Shown here one piece after another: positions 12,541 through 60,249 of a DNA stretch of 64,000 bases. Source of the DNA: Heterobilharzia americana. Taxonomy: Eukaryota; Platyhelminthes; Trematoda; Strigeidida; Schistosomatidae. Below the pieces are notes generated by a model, which was not told the DNA's origin, did not search any database, and was given only the letters and a program-made list of their open reading frames with translations. How positions within the stretch are numbered: the stretch's first letter is position 1; each line of letters begins with the position of its first letter. Position numbers and translations under genes: made by a program. The stretch lies in contig OX104130.1 in assembly GCA_944470555.2 (NCBI GenBank), forward strand, positions 56,019,491-56,083,490. Direction: 5' to 3'.

Positions 12541-12929
12541 TCATCTGAATCAGGTATTTTGCGACACGTCACTACCTGACGTTTATAAACTTCTAGACTG
12601 TTGAATGGACTAACAACTGTGAACTATTACGTACTATGCTTGATATTGTCAATGGAGTAAACAAGGTAAGTTGCACTTCGAAATGCTCAAAGCAGTGATA
12701 ATTAGGTCCTGGAGATCTTGTTTCACTCAACATTTCACTAAAACACAGACTAGCGAAAGCTGTTAAGAAACATTCCATGCAGCCACCATGCAAATAACCT
12801 TCACTTGTCGCCCAATGGTGAGCATGTATGAGAAGGACAAATCGTCACTGCTAACCACTTCACCTATTCCTGTGGAGTTTGGTTGTGTACAAAGGCAGAT
12901 TGTTCATTATACAAAGCAACTGGCCAGTT

Positions 12930-14010
<1,081 letters not shown>

Positions 14011-14146
14011 TAACAATGTGTAAGCATGTGTACATGCATAACTTGTATACTTTTACTATCAAAATAAGAGAAATATGAAGAAGAGTGCAAACACCATGGT
14101 GAACAAATTTACCAATGCTTGTTTTTGGGTTCAGTTGCAGCTTATT

Positions 14147-49094
<34,948 letters not shown>

Positions 49095-49100
49095 GTACAC

Positions 49101-51226
49101 GTTGAAGTTATATATTAATGTCTTTAAAAGTAAGTATTCTTTCAGATAGTTCCCTCATTTAATTATTATTGACACAGTATGCCTCAAAAAATTAAAACAA
49201 AATAATCTGTTAGAATATTAAGGATAGCACTAATTAGTAAACCTTGATATTGACATGGGATAATAAACAGGACCAAAAATAGGATTTGATCTCCTGTCAA
49301 ATACAACATAAAAATTTTCGGATCAGGAATAAAACTATCTATCGACTGAACTATAGTACTCAGTTTTACTGGAAGGGCCTCTAACCTCAACGAGTAGGTT
49401 ATCAGTTCAAAAACACAGAGATACTTGGTGAAAAAATTCCATCACTTTTAGTGCCTTTAGAATTACATCTAAGCTGAGGATCAGAAAGGATTAAGACTGG
49501 TTCTCTGTAACAGCATCACATTTTAAAAAAGATGTCCAGCTACTAAGACAAGCTTCATAGCACTGTTATAAACTCTTTACTGCTCATGATCGTTGGGGAA
49601 GCTTCTTCAATGTTTACTCAGCTTTGCTCCATTAAAGGAAGGTAACATTCGTAACCCTAGTGGAAATCGATGGGTGGCAGTTAGTGTCTTCTTCATATTC
49701 CAAGCAGACACTGACAGACTGAAGGTCCTTTTGAAAATCCACAGGACTATTCCCACAAATTCTATTTGAAATGACTCAGCCGTCTTTACTACAAAAGAAC
49801 ATCGACTTTTCTTTCCAGGACTGAACAGAAATGCATTGATCACATCTCTGCACTTCATTTACACTTAAGCGCACTCAACATTTCCCATATTACTATAATA
49901 AAAGGTAACAACCGACCTCATCAACAGAAAAGACTTGAAGTGTCCAGTACAAGCATATTTGCCACTAAGAGCTCTCTACTTAAACTCATGCAAACATACC
50001 AAAGCTTATAGAGAACTGACATCTGAAGTGAGACAAAGAGCAGTATCCGGTAGAAATGAAAGCTGTCATCTTTACTGTTCAGATTTTTGTAGACGTACTC
50101 ATGAAGGTGGAAGATCCTAATTTAACTACTTAAGTGTTGTTCACCTGCCCCGAGAAAATTTGGTCAGTCTAGAAGATAAGGATGATATATTCCCATTGGT
50201 CAAAAATGTAGACAAAATGTAGCTTTTCTGAATACATTTAAATGCTCTTAGGATGTTAAAATGCGTCTTATGCTTGTCAAATATAAGACGATACTGCTGA
50301 ACTGGTGTTTCATCAAAATAATTTAAAAACGAAAGGTGAAATGGTTGGATGTACTTACTGTATTACCTATTGAAAAAGTTTCATTAGTCAAAAAAGGCTT
50401 ATAGGCGAATAAATCCATGGCTGTGTGTTATGGTCGCGAGAACTGGAAAATATAACAAGCTTGGTTATTATCAATTTATTTGTATTTAAATATTGAGTCA
50501 ATCAACAGAAGACTGTATGCAGAATTGCCAGATCGTATGGCTTAAGGACCGCTTCGTCAGTTTTGTCGATTGACTTCAATTAGCATTTAGGGTTCGACTA
50601 CTGCTTTGGCTACCATCCTGTGACAAATCCGTGAAGAAAGCATTTATCACTGTTTCATCCTAAACTATCGTGACTGTAGTAATCAAGATAATCTACAGAG
50701 ACTTCTAAACTGATTGAATGCAAAGAGCAGTAAGGATAGCTGGTTTTATCATTCACCTAATACAATGAATTTGTACAGTATTCAAGACATTTGCAATATG
50801 TAAAGCCCCTTGAAGGCTTCACTAGGGTGTGTAATTCTCAGTCATCATTTTTCAATAATACTGTAGGTCGCTTGCTCGATATATGCTAGCGCCACATGCA
50901 TACTATATCGTTTACAAAATTAGGAATGAAAAGATATCAATTTTTTAATAAAACTGTTCTTCGAAATTCTTTCTTTTTCCACCTCTTTAGGCAGTTGTTC
51001 TACAGTAGAACTAATTTTTCAAACCGTCAGTTGAAATGATGCAGTATCCTTGAGAGATCTTGATAAGTTTCACATTTTACTTGATAGTAATTTATTCTGA
51101 CAAATAAAAACAGAATCTAAAGTTTATAAGGAATACCGGTTATGAATGTATTCGCATTGAGACCTCATAGGTTACTGGTTTACTACTTAAACCATGAGAC
51201 CCTACAAACAATCAGATAATCAGTTT
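49101..51226. other. upstream flank of the C1GALT1-like gene, unassigned
   Basis: Contains the presumed promoter and 5' UTR, but no element could be fixed. 49600-50110 is less AT-rich with overlapping opposite-strand frames of 60-80 codons that I do not recognise. Confidence 0.3.
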
Positions 51227-51438
51227 GGAGGTTTGTAGAGATTCATTTATTCATTTCAGGTTAGTATTTATCATGGACTGATATAAGCTGGAGAAACATT
51301 TGAAACCTGGGAGCACTGGACAGATGTTTTGTCCTAGTATAGGACTCCTCAGCAATGTATACCCGTGACCCTGCTAAGGATCGAACCCAAAACCTTCAGG
51401 TTCTGCAGCCAGCACGTCATCATTAAGCCACTAGGTCA
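51227..51438 (-). mobile_element. tRNA-derived SINE with well-preserved hammerhead motif
   Basis: On the minus strand: A-box region CTAGTGGCTTAATGATGACG, B box GGGTTCGATCC, then the hammerhead (51362-51311): CTGAGGA (51352-51346), stem II GTCCTA-TAC-TAGGAC (51345-51331, 6 bp perfect), AAAA where GAAA is needed (51330-51327), stem III ACA/TGT, TC cleavage site at 51319, and a 5-bp stem I (CATTG with CAGTG). The SINE body and tail (ATGAATAAATGAATCTCTAC) follow. The G12-to-A change should abolish cleavage. Confidence 0.8.
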
Positions 51439-51958
51439 AAATCCAATGGTTTATATTTCTTACCAGATTCCGACCCAGCGGTTCATCTGTAACGTGCTGA
51501 CCGCATTGTTTAAATATACCTTCGGTATTGGCTTTCAGATGGTCTAAGCTATCAACTTTGTATGAACATTACAGTTGTATTATCAAGACCATCTTGGTCA
51601 ATCTAACTAATAGAACAGCTAGATTATTTTTATTAAGACTGTCATTCACTAACGATAAGGTAAGTTAATGTAATTTAACAAACATACTTTTTATGCTAGT
51701 TTTTCAAGTAGAAATGCTAACAAGTATTGGTTTGTTTTTAAGAATAAAAGTGTAGTTACACCGCAGTGTTTAAAATTCTTTTCAGCTTGACACTTCAAGA
51801 AAAATCTACTAAATGCATATCAAAAGAAATGACTTCCTCATTTTCTGTCGATCGTTAATAAAGAGAAGTATTTCAGAATTTTGATGCACTTCTTTTTGAC
51901 GAGATCCCAAACAAAGAACTGAATAAAAATAAATACTTGTTGAAAATTAGGGCAGACA

Positions 51959-51960
<2 letters not shown>
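51439..51960. other. upstream flank, nothing recognised
   Basis: AT-rich; no feature recognised. Confidence 0.4.

Positions 51961-52039
<79 letters not shown>
51961..52039 (+). repeat. (AT)n microsatellite, about 39 units
   Basis: An uninterrupted alternating AT tract of about 79 bp. Confidence 0.97.
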
Positions 52040-53796
52040 CTAAAATGTTATTTGGTTATTTGATTGGTAATGCCTACTTAAAGAAAGAGAAAAGAAAGTA
52101 CTGAGATGAATCACTTCATGTCTTTACACTGACAGCATTCAAATATGTCATTGTCAACCAATTTTATTTACAGTAGTGAATTTTCGTTTTTCTCTCTTAC
52201 ACCTTAATTACATTTAATTATTGAGTGCAGCCTGTTAACCATGAAGAAATGTCATTTATAGGAGTATATTTGGTCTGGATCTTATTTTTGTCAAAGGGAA
52301 GTTAACATTTCACATTTGCATACTCAAGAAAATAATAATTTCTTCTGAGAATCAGATTAGTTTTCACAAGTAAAAGAAACAGTGGTTTCAGAATCCACTA
52401 ATCTTTACCAAGGAGATCATTTACTTACTACCAGTTTAAGATTAATTCTCTAGGTATACTTAAGTGGATATTAGAAAAAGAGACGATGCCGTATTATGGA
52501 TACCACTGAGTATTACACCATAAAAACATTAAGTATTGATAACTAAATAGCAATCCATTTCATGATGCGATGCCACTTAATATCAAGGGGAACTATTGTT
52601 GCTTATGTATTATGAATAACTTCTTCAATAGTCAACTGGAATTATTGCATATACCCCAATTTCATCATTATCATGCCCTAAAATTATTATTTCCCTGTTA
52701 TGCAATCAAGTAATCATGCACTTGGTCTCATTCTTATGACTAAAATGCCAAATGCATTAAGAAGTATGAGCTGACTATATTCTCCTGTCACAAGGCTAAT
52801 TTTTGCAAGAGGAGAATTGTCAGCTGAACGAAGTACTATTTATGTCATGGTCCGATCACTTTAATGGATTTGCAAATACCCATGCAGTTCAGTAGTATTT
52901 TTTACAGAAGTCGTTTCAATGAATATCTTCTTCTTGTAGCCGCAATAGAAACTACTAGATGACTAAATAACAAGTACATTTTTCAACACCGTATATCTAT
53001 TACATGCTTTCTTCCACATCTTGATTTCTCAAACCATTACGGATAACTTAGAACCCATAGTAACTCTCTATAAGCCCATCACCGTTGAACCTCTTTTCTG
53101 ATTTCGTCGGGAAACCCCATCTTTTAGCGTAAAAGGAAAATGAGAAGCTAATTGAAAACCCATATTCCTTCGCTTAGTTAGTCACTTTCTTTTACAACTC
53201 GTGAATGGGAGCTCTTGGCATACTGAATTAATTTTTTGGTTTCTTGAGTTTAACCTTCTTGCTTCTTCAACTGAAGATAGAAAAGCCCAATAGCTATTCA
53301 TACCATCACTCCATTTTCAATATGCTACCACAATACGCTGTTTTGTAGGCGATTGTCATTTCTTTACATTATCTAAATTCAATGAAGGAGTTAGTTCAAA
53401 TACTGTAATAATATCTTTTTCTTGATACTTGTTTGATGTATCTGAAAGAATGTGTTGCAGTTGGTTCTTAACCGAAAGTTCTCAAAGTATCTACTACCAC
53501 CCGTATAAGGAGTGTTTAATATCAGCTAGGCTCAAATAAAAGGATTTATAGACTAATAGTTATTTGGGTTATTATGTTTTTCATCCGTCCCAACAGTTAT
53601 CAAATTACGAATTTTATCACTAAGTAATCAATGTAAGAAATATAGAAAATTGTTATGGATATCGTCAATATGATGAATAAGTGGGAACGAAAGTAATCGG
53701 GTCTTAAATGAACAACGATCATATTAGTGCTGACTACGGTTTAAATATGTAAATGATAGACATACAATTATGAAGTTAATGGTGATTTTATTGTTG
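52040..53796. other. upstream flank, nothing recognised
   Basis: AT-rich with no supported coding or repeat feature. Confidence 0.4.
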
Positions 53797-54032
53797 AGGT
53801 AATATTCATCACGGACTAACATCAACAGAAGAAACACTGAAAATGTGGGAGCACTAGACCACTGTTTCATCCTTGTATGACACTCCTGAAGGTCCTGAGT
53901 TCGATCACTAGCCAAGTCGTGGGTGCGTACTATTGAGAAGTCCCACACTAGGACGAAACACGTGTCCAGCACTCCCAGGTTTTCAGCTGTTCTCCTACTT
54001 ATGTCAGTCCGTGATGAATACTACCTTAAAGA
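53797..54032. mobile_element. head-to-head pair of hammerhead SINEs forming a fold-back
   Basis: The left arm (53797-53888, minus) has GGATGAAACAGTGGTC, TAGTGCTCCCACATTTTCAG and CCGTGATGAATATTACCTC. The right arm (53885-54032, plus) has a B box (GAGTTCGATCAC), a mutated core TTGAGAA (53933-53939), stem II GTCC/GGAC, GAAA (53955-53958), palindromic ACACGTGT and TC, then TCCAGCACTCCCAGGTTTTC and CCGTGATGAATACTACCTT. The arms meet around 53885. Confidence 0.75.
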
Positions 54033-54201
54033 TATACAACTGTAATAAGAGACTAAGAAAGTTTACTAAGCTAATCTCAGTTAACAGTAATTTCACCACT
54101 TTAACTTTCAGATGTAACTGTGTCTATTCATTATGTTTACTGTGTCAACTGTGATTCATTATACCTCACGTTGGTTATTTTACAATAATATTCATTAACT
54201 T

Positions 54202-55124
54202 ATTACAACAAAAGAAGAGGGGGATACGCTGGACCGTGGAAAAATCCTAGAAGACTTGGATTTCGCCAACGATGACTTGTGTCTGATGTCACACAAACTT
54301 GAAGATCTACAGTCGAAAACTAACAAGTTGACAGAAGAGGAAGGGTAGTGAAGGCGGGATTTCAAGTGAACGTAGAGAAGACAGAGGTGGTGAAGATACC
54401 ACACCAACAACAAACACCAATCACCATCAACGGGAGAAACTCAATGGAATTAGCCTCCTTCACCTATCTAGGCAGCACTGTTTCAACTATGGGCAGCGTC
54501 ACAAACGAGGACGTCAAAGTCAGGATCAGAAAAGCAAGACAGGCGTTCATTAACCTGGAACAAGTGTGGAGATCTTCTGCACTAAACATAAAGCGGGAAC
54601 AACATCCGGATTTTCAACACCAATTCAGTCAAGTCAGTGCTTCTGTGTGATGATTGAGAGACTTGGTGAGTTACGAAAAGCATTTCCAACAAACTACAGA
54701 CATTCATCAACAACTGCCGCCTACGCTGACTCGATACTGAAGATCAGATGGGCAGAATAATAAGAATAAGCAACAAGGAACTCTGACTGGCTGGTAACGA
54801 ACCAACCAAGAACCTATCGCTGAACAAATATGCACTGGAAGGAAGTGGAGATGGATTGGATTGGGCATACACTGAGAAGGCCGACTGGGGACATCATGCG
54901 CCAGGACAGTCACTCGAGTGGAACCCCAATGGGAAGCGACGAGTTGGGCGTTGGTGCCGAGGGTGACATGGAGGAGATGGTGCAAGGAGTAAATGAGAGC
55001 TTGTGGGCTGTCGTGAAGCCAGGTTCAAAAGATTTCAGAGAGCAGAGCGCATTGGAGACGTGCTACTGAAGCCCTATGTTCCATTAGGAACACAAGGGAC
55101 AAATAATAATAATATTACAACAAA
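54202..55124 (+). mobile_element. RTE-A2: 5'-truncated RTE-A copy with target-site duplication
   Basis: It begins in the reverse transcriptase (GAAGAGGGGGATACGCTGGA), with DFANDDLCLMSHKLEDLQSK (54259 onward), then FQVNVEKTEVVKIPHQQQTP, FTYLGSTVSTMGSVTNEDV and the shared 3' module, ending GGGACAAATAATAATAAT. ATTACAACAAA occurs at 54202-54212 and 55114-55124, an 11-bp target-site duplication. It looks closely similar to RTE-A1 in the shared part. No TGACTGGCTGG expansion here (one GGCT unit). Confidence 0.9.
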
Positions 55125-55129
55125 GCCTA

Positions 55130-56348
55130 AGGAGAGTTTACTAAAAACATTTGTTTGCTCAAATAATTCCTATCTTGAATATCTAGTGAGGTTTTTGCTG
55201 TTGCACATATTCCAAACCCTTTTGAGGTAAGATAATACAATACAAATTTCTATTACTACCTTCATCTTGAAAAGAACAGTTAACATAGTTTACTCAAGGA
55301 TTAAACCATTTTTAAAAATAACCACAACAGTAAAAAATGAAAGTAGCCAATGTTCATTTGTTGTATGCATATATCTATTTCTTTTGTATATTTGCTCAAT
55401 GACAAAAAATGACCTCGATATATTGTTCAGAAATATGTTCTTCAGAACATGAGTATCTTGGATCAAAACAACAGGATGTTTATTGTATATTTAAAACTGA
55501 ATTTTTCCTCAGCTTTCATTTATGAGTATTATTTGTAGTATAGGAAAAATTTTATTTATATAATGAAGCTATTTGAACTTTTCGATTTCTCTCCATATTC
55601 AATATACATGGGTTACAAAAAGTTACTTTTTATCTTACTCTCTTATGCTCTTTCTTTATCTTCTCTCCATTTCCTTGTTGATTAGAATTATATCATTCCA
55701 TTTGTGTTTTGTCATATGATTTTAGATAATATAGGCGTTAGTTGGAATGATTAAAATTATTTATTTTTGTAATTCAATAATTATCAAAGGTCATTCTATG
55801 TTAATAAGCTCATGAATGATATTCTTTATTTACTGGCTTGTGCTTTCATTCGCTTCTGAAAACTACAAGCTTTTTAGGAGTAGAAAAGATAAACGTGATG
55901 ATAGTATTACATTTTAATTCATATTGGTTATACTGGCATGGAACGTTTCTTTTCATTGATCAATAAAAGTCAGGAGTTTTTAGAGAGTAGAAACGATCAA
56001 TTTTTTTTAATTATAGTTTCATCACCAAGTCTTCTGTTACTCTGACCTTCATTTTTCATAACTGAAATCAGAACCACCATCTAACAGTATTATTACTACA
56101 CATCATTGTCATTATATTTACTGACCAATTTTATTAGATGATCTCTTGTCATGATAAGAGTTTGATCATTTTTTGTAGTCATTTAGGTTGTGAGTTTTGC
56201 CTGTTTACTGTTCCCAAATAAACTGAACCTTGCAGCTATGAGAAACGTTCATTACTATTTAACATTCTACTGAACTGTTATGCTATACCTGATTCTAACA
56301 GATCACTTTGTAAGTTATATTCAGAATTTGAAATTATTGTGTATGCAC
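55130..56348. other. upstream flank, nothing recognised
   Basis: Very AT-rich; short frames only. Confidence 0.4.
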
Positions 56349-56351
56349 TGT

Positions 56352-56500
56352 CGGTATCCGGCAGGTTGCTATGTGAATGAAGAGATTACACAAACTTATG
56401 CTCAGAATTACTCATTTCACACAATGTTTCAGCGGAATAATCACCACTAACCTCAGTCATACGCTAAATAAGTCTTACCTGGCAACATGCCGGATACCCG
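56352..56500. repeat. short imperfect inverted repeat
   Basis: CGGTATCCGGCAGGTTGCT (56352-56370) is matched by the reverse complement of 56480-56500 (CGGGTATCCGGCATGTTGCC). The arms are about 110 bp apart. No transposase or clear target duplication. Confidence 0.5.
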
Positions 56501-56599
56501 CTATCTCTGTATGTGGAATATGTGAAGGACATAAACTAAGTGAACTCGCTTCAGCCTACAACATTCTTTGTTCTTTCTTTGCAGAACTATAATGATATT

Positions 56600-59500
56600 G
56601 TTATAGCTAATCAGTTTGATCGTTCCTGTTTTTTTAAGATTTACGATTCAAAATAAATGCATGACAATCAACAGTATTTTATATCACCCAATGACGGCAT
56701 TAGCTGACAGACTTTTATCCATGAGGATGATGACCAAAGTTCAGAAAAGTCATGGATATCATGCAAATTTCGTGCCACTAAGAAACGGAGTAAAACAACT
56801 GTTGATAATGTTATATTATTTACGATGAATGAAGATGCGTCAAAGAATGATGAGTTTTAAAAGAATACCAGCCTGAACCAGAGTGAAATTGTTTGAACAG
56901 ATTTAGCCAAAGATAAAATTAAGTTAAATTTCGCTGTCTGAATAACCAGAACTTCAACAGTGCACTAATTATAGAGAGTTCTGTACGAAGCTTTAGGTAA
57001 ATAAGGACAATTTTTGATGCTTTCAATCAACAAATCGTTCCAACATAGTGCAGGAATTTGTGTCGATTTCAGATGAATCACCTTGCCTAGCATATTTGCT
57101 TATAAATATGAATATTTGAAGTCTAACTCTGAACAAATAAAAATGAAATCTAGTGAGTGATATCGTATCAAAGTCATTGGCTGTTGGTGTACGTAAGTGA
57201 CTAGGTTGACAACGCATTCTTGTATTCCATAAAGTCTATTACTGGTAAAGACTGTAGCAGTTGCATGATTATCAGAACATGAATATTTGCCGCCTGGGTT
57301 CCTTTCATAATTCGTGTCTAAAATGACTTTATTGCTACTGATTTGTAAACCAATCTTCCAAGCGTTAGGCATATTACTTTTCCTTTTGAACTTTAACATT
57401 GGTTTTCTCTGTCTTTTTGTCCTTTTGAACTTACTTAGTTTCGTTCTCAGTTACTATACAGTTACCTATTTGCAGTGATTTTAGTAATATCTAAGAGTTT
57501 CTTACTGCTCATATAAATTACTGTAAATGAAATATTCCCAGACAGAAGAAAACAGTTTTGGTACAACATAATATTTTGTATAAAATGAAACCACTCACTG
57601 TCAAGACTGATTCAGAGAGTCATTTTAAGGTGAATAATGAAGATGATAATTAACAACTGAGCGGCTGATCATCAATAAACGTGATCATTGCTCATCAGTA
57701 TGTAAAATTCGTTTGTCAAAACTAAAACATTTAAACGTTTCAGCAATTTATACGTTGCTTCATTCTTCAGTAGTAAATGATAACTATCCTGCATAGTAAT
57801 CCTATTTCTCTTTCCCATAAATTGTGACGTAACTTTGTAATTATGTCTTATATCTCGTTGTTATTAGGAAAACTTCACGAATTCTACACTTTCACTTATA
57901 AGAAGATATAAAAAGCATTCTTATGATGATTTATTTGACTTATAATTAGTGCAAAACCCATTCTAAATATATGTGAGAAAACAAGAGCAGAAGTTTGCTT
58001 TATACTCTAGCTGCAGCTTCCAAAATAGTTTCTTAAGCTTGTTTGCTGTCCTGATCCCCACTTATTGGTTAAATGTCTAGTATCAAACTAATATACTGAT
58101 TTTGTGACTAAATATCAGCATCTCTCACTTTCCGATAATATAATAGCACATGCAGAACATAATAAAATGGTTATATTATGGATCGGCAGACGTTGTGGAA
58201 TTGTGGGTTCCCAAATGCACCTTATGACGGTTTCTTTATGCATTTCAGAAAACTTTAACGATGTATGAAAACTGAAAGCGATGCAACAAACAGAGGTATT
58301 GTCAATATGAGAAATCGAAAATAATTCAGAGATGCATTTAATGGACACTTTCTTAAAATAATCGCATTCATCGCAATATGTAAAGAAACAAAATGAATGG
58401 AAAGTTAACATTTACCATCCTACAAATCATATGTTGTTTAGTTCTTTCCAAACTCATAATAAGAAATAATAAGCTAATCTTGATCATATCTACTGATATT
58501 TACCAACAGCTTCGAGGAAACAAGCTGCACATACTTGGAAATGTGTAGTTTTATAATGTATACGTTTCAGAGAAACGTTAAACTGTCTCGTATTTTCAAA
58601 ATTGAAACGGTAAAAAAATTAAATGTCGCAGTGAGCAGTCAAGATCGAGGAGAAGGATGTAAGATATAGGAAAACAATTAAACATTGCTGAAATAGTCGA
58701 GATTTCGGCAAAAAAAGTTAATAAAAGTTTACCTGAATTTATTTTCGAGTTATAGAGCTACAGATCTCAAAAGAATTTATTCTTATCCTAGTGAAAACTC
58801 CAAAGGGGCTGTTTATGATTCCCAACGAAAACATGCACAGTAAATAAGGATTTTAAAGACTCTGTCGTAATACTTTTCCCTGAAAAATATGGTGTTTAAA
58901 AAAGTTTCATTCAACACGTTTGTTGTTAGATTTCACTATTAAAGCTATTCCAATATGCAGCGGAATTGATCTGACATAATCTAGCTAACATGACAATAGC
59001 CGGTGGTTCACATTGCAAATATAGTGTGCATCATTTCGCCAGAAAAATCACTAACTTGCAATTAGATTTAGCTGGTGAAACGTTCTCACCAGAAAGAATC
59101 ATTTATCATGCAGATTACCTCCGAATGCTTCATATAACATACTCAGTAGCATGTTACTGTTCTATGTTCCGTTCTTTAGGTCTGTATTCACTAGGTTTAC
59201 AGTTGTGTTTGTAAATTAGTAAGTGCAAGACTTCATACAGCTGTTCTGAAAAACTTCATAGATCTTTTTAAGACACTACCACCATTGTTTGCCCATTTCT
59301 GAAAACCTAACTCCGGTTAAATTAGCCAGATTGCTACAATTTTCGACGCTGATAAGCAGTTAATCCAATAAAACCACATTAAAAATGATTACGCAGTTCT
59401 ACGGAAAAATGTATACATATTAGGTCAGAAACACGTGGTATGTGCTTACTCGTCAACCTTCTGGCACCAACACTACATAATTAAACTATTATTTATACAA

Positions 59501-60240
59501 TAAGTGTTGAAACTGGAAGTTAATTATTTTACTTATCTCCTAACACATGGAACTTTTCGTTGTTGTATGTGTAATTTCAATCAACACGGTACTGAGAATG
59601 ATATATTTCCATAACTTACATAACTCAAGAATCTTGGTATATTGATCAGTGTTTACGATTTATTGGGCCGATATTTAATTAATTTTAACTCATGGAGAGT
59701 GAAAGATACCATGGTCCTAGCTGAGGACTCGCATATAAGTTTGTGGCTGGTTAACACAAAGATGAGTTGTTCTAGTGACCGAAAAGACTTCTTAGGTGTA
59801 AATAAAATGAACCACACATACTACTCAGGCTTTTTAAATACAAATTTCAGCTATCTATCAACTAACCATAAGGCATATATCGGCACTTAATGTTGCTTTG
59901 TTGACACCAAAGCCTGGGCCCATATAACCGGATTTGCAACCACTTACTAACGACATGACTTCAAGCAAGATTAGCGATTCTGTTAGAATATCTCTGTGGA
60001 TGTTTGCCATGGCTTGGTAAGTGGACCAATATAAGGGGTAAAACTACTATTAAAAATGTAATTTATAACAGAAAAACGATTTTGAGATTTAATTAGGAAG
60101 ATGATTCTGTATGAACTTAATAATCCCAGTTTGGATCATTACATTTAATGTCGAAGCACAAGCTTAAATATTAGATCAGTAATTTTTACCACCTTGAATT
60201 CCTAGATGAATCAAATGGTGACAAAATTTGCATGAAAGCG
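56600..60240. other. upstream flank, unassigned
   Basis: AT-rich. A 99-codon minus-strand frame (57399-57100) has a mixed, protein-like composition with a Cys and aromatic residues; 58990-59214 and 59642-59890 on the plus strand are other isolated frames. None shows a known domain or a convincing pair of splice sites. Confidence 0.25.
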
Positions 60241-60249
60241 TAAAACGTC

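Noticed and set aside
12593..12793. Minus-strand 66-codon frame (MHGGCMECFL...)
   Set aside because: Isolated short frame in repeat-like sequence with no motif or splice sites.
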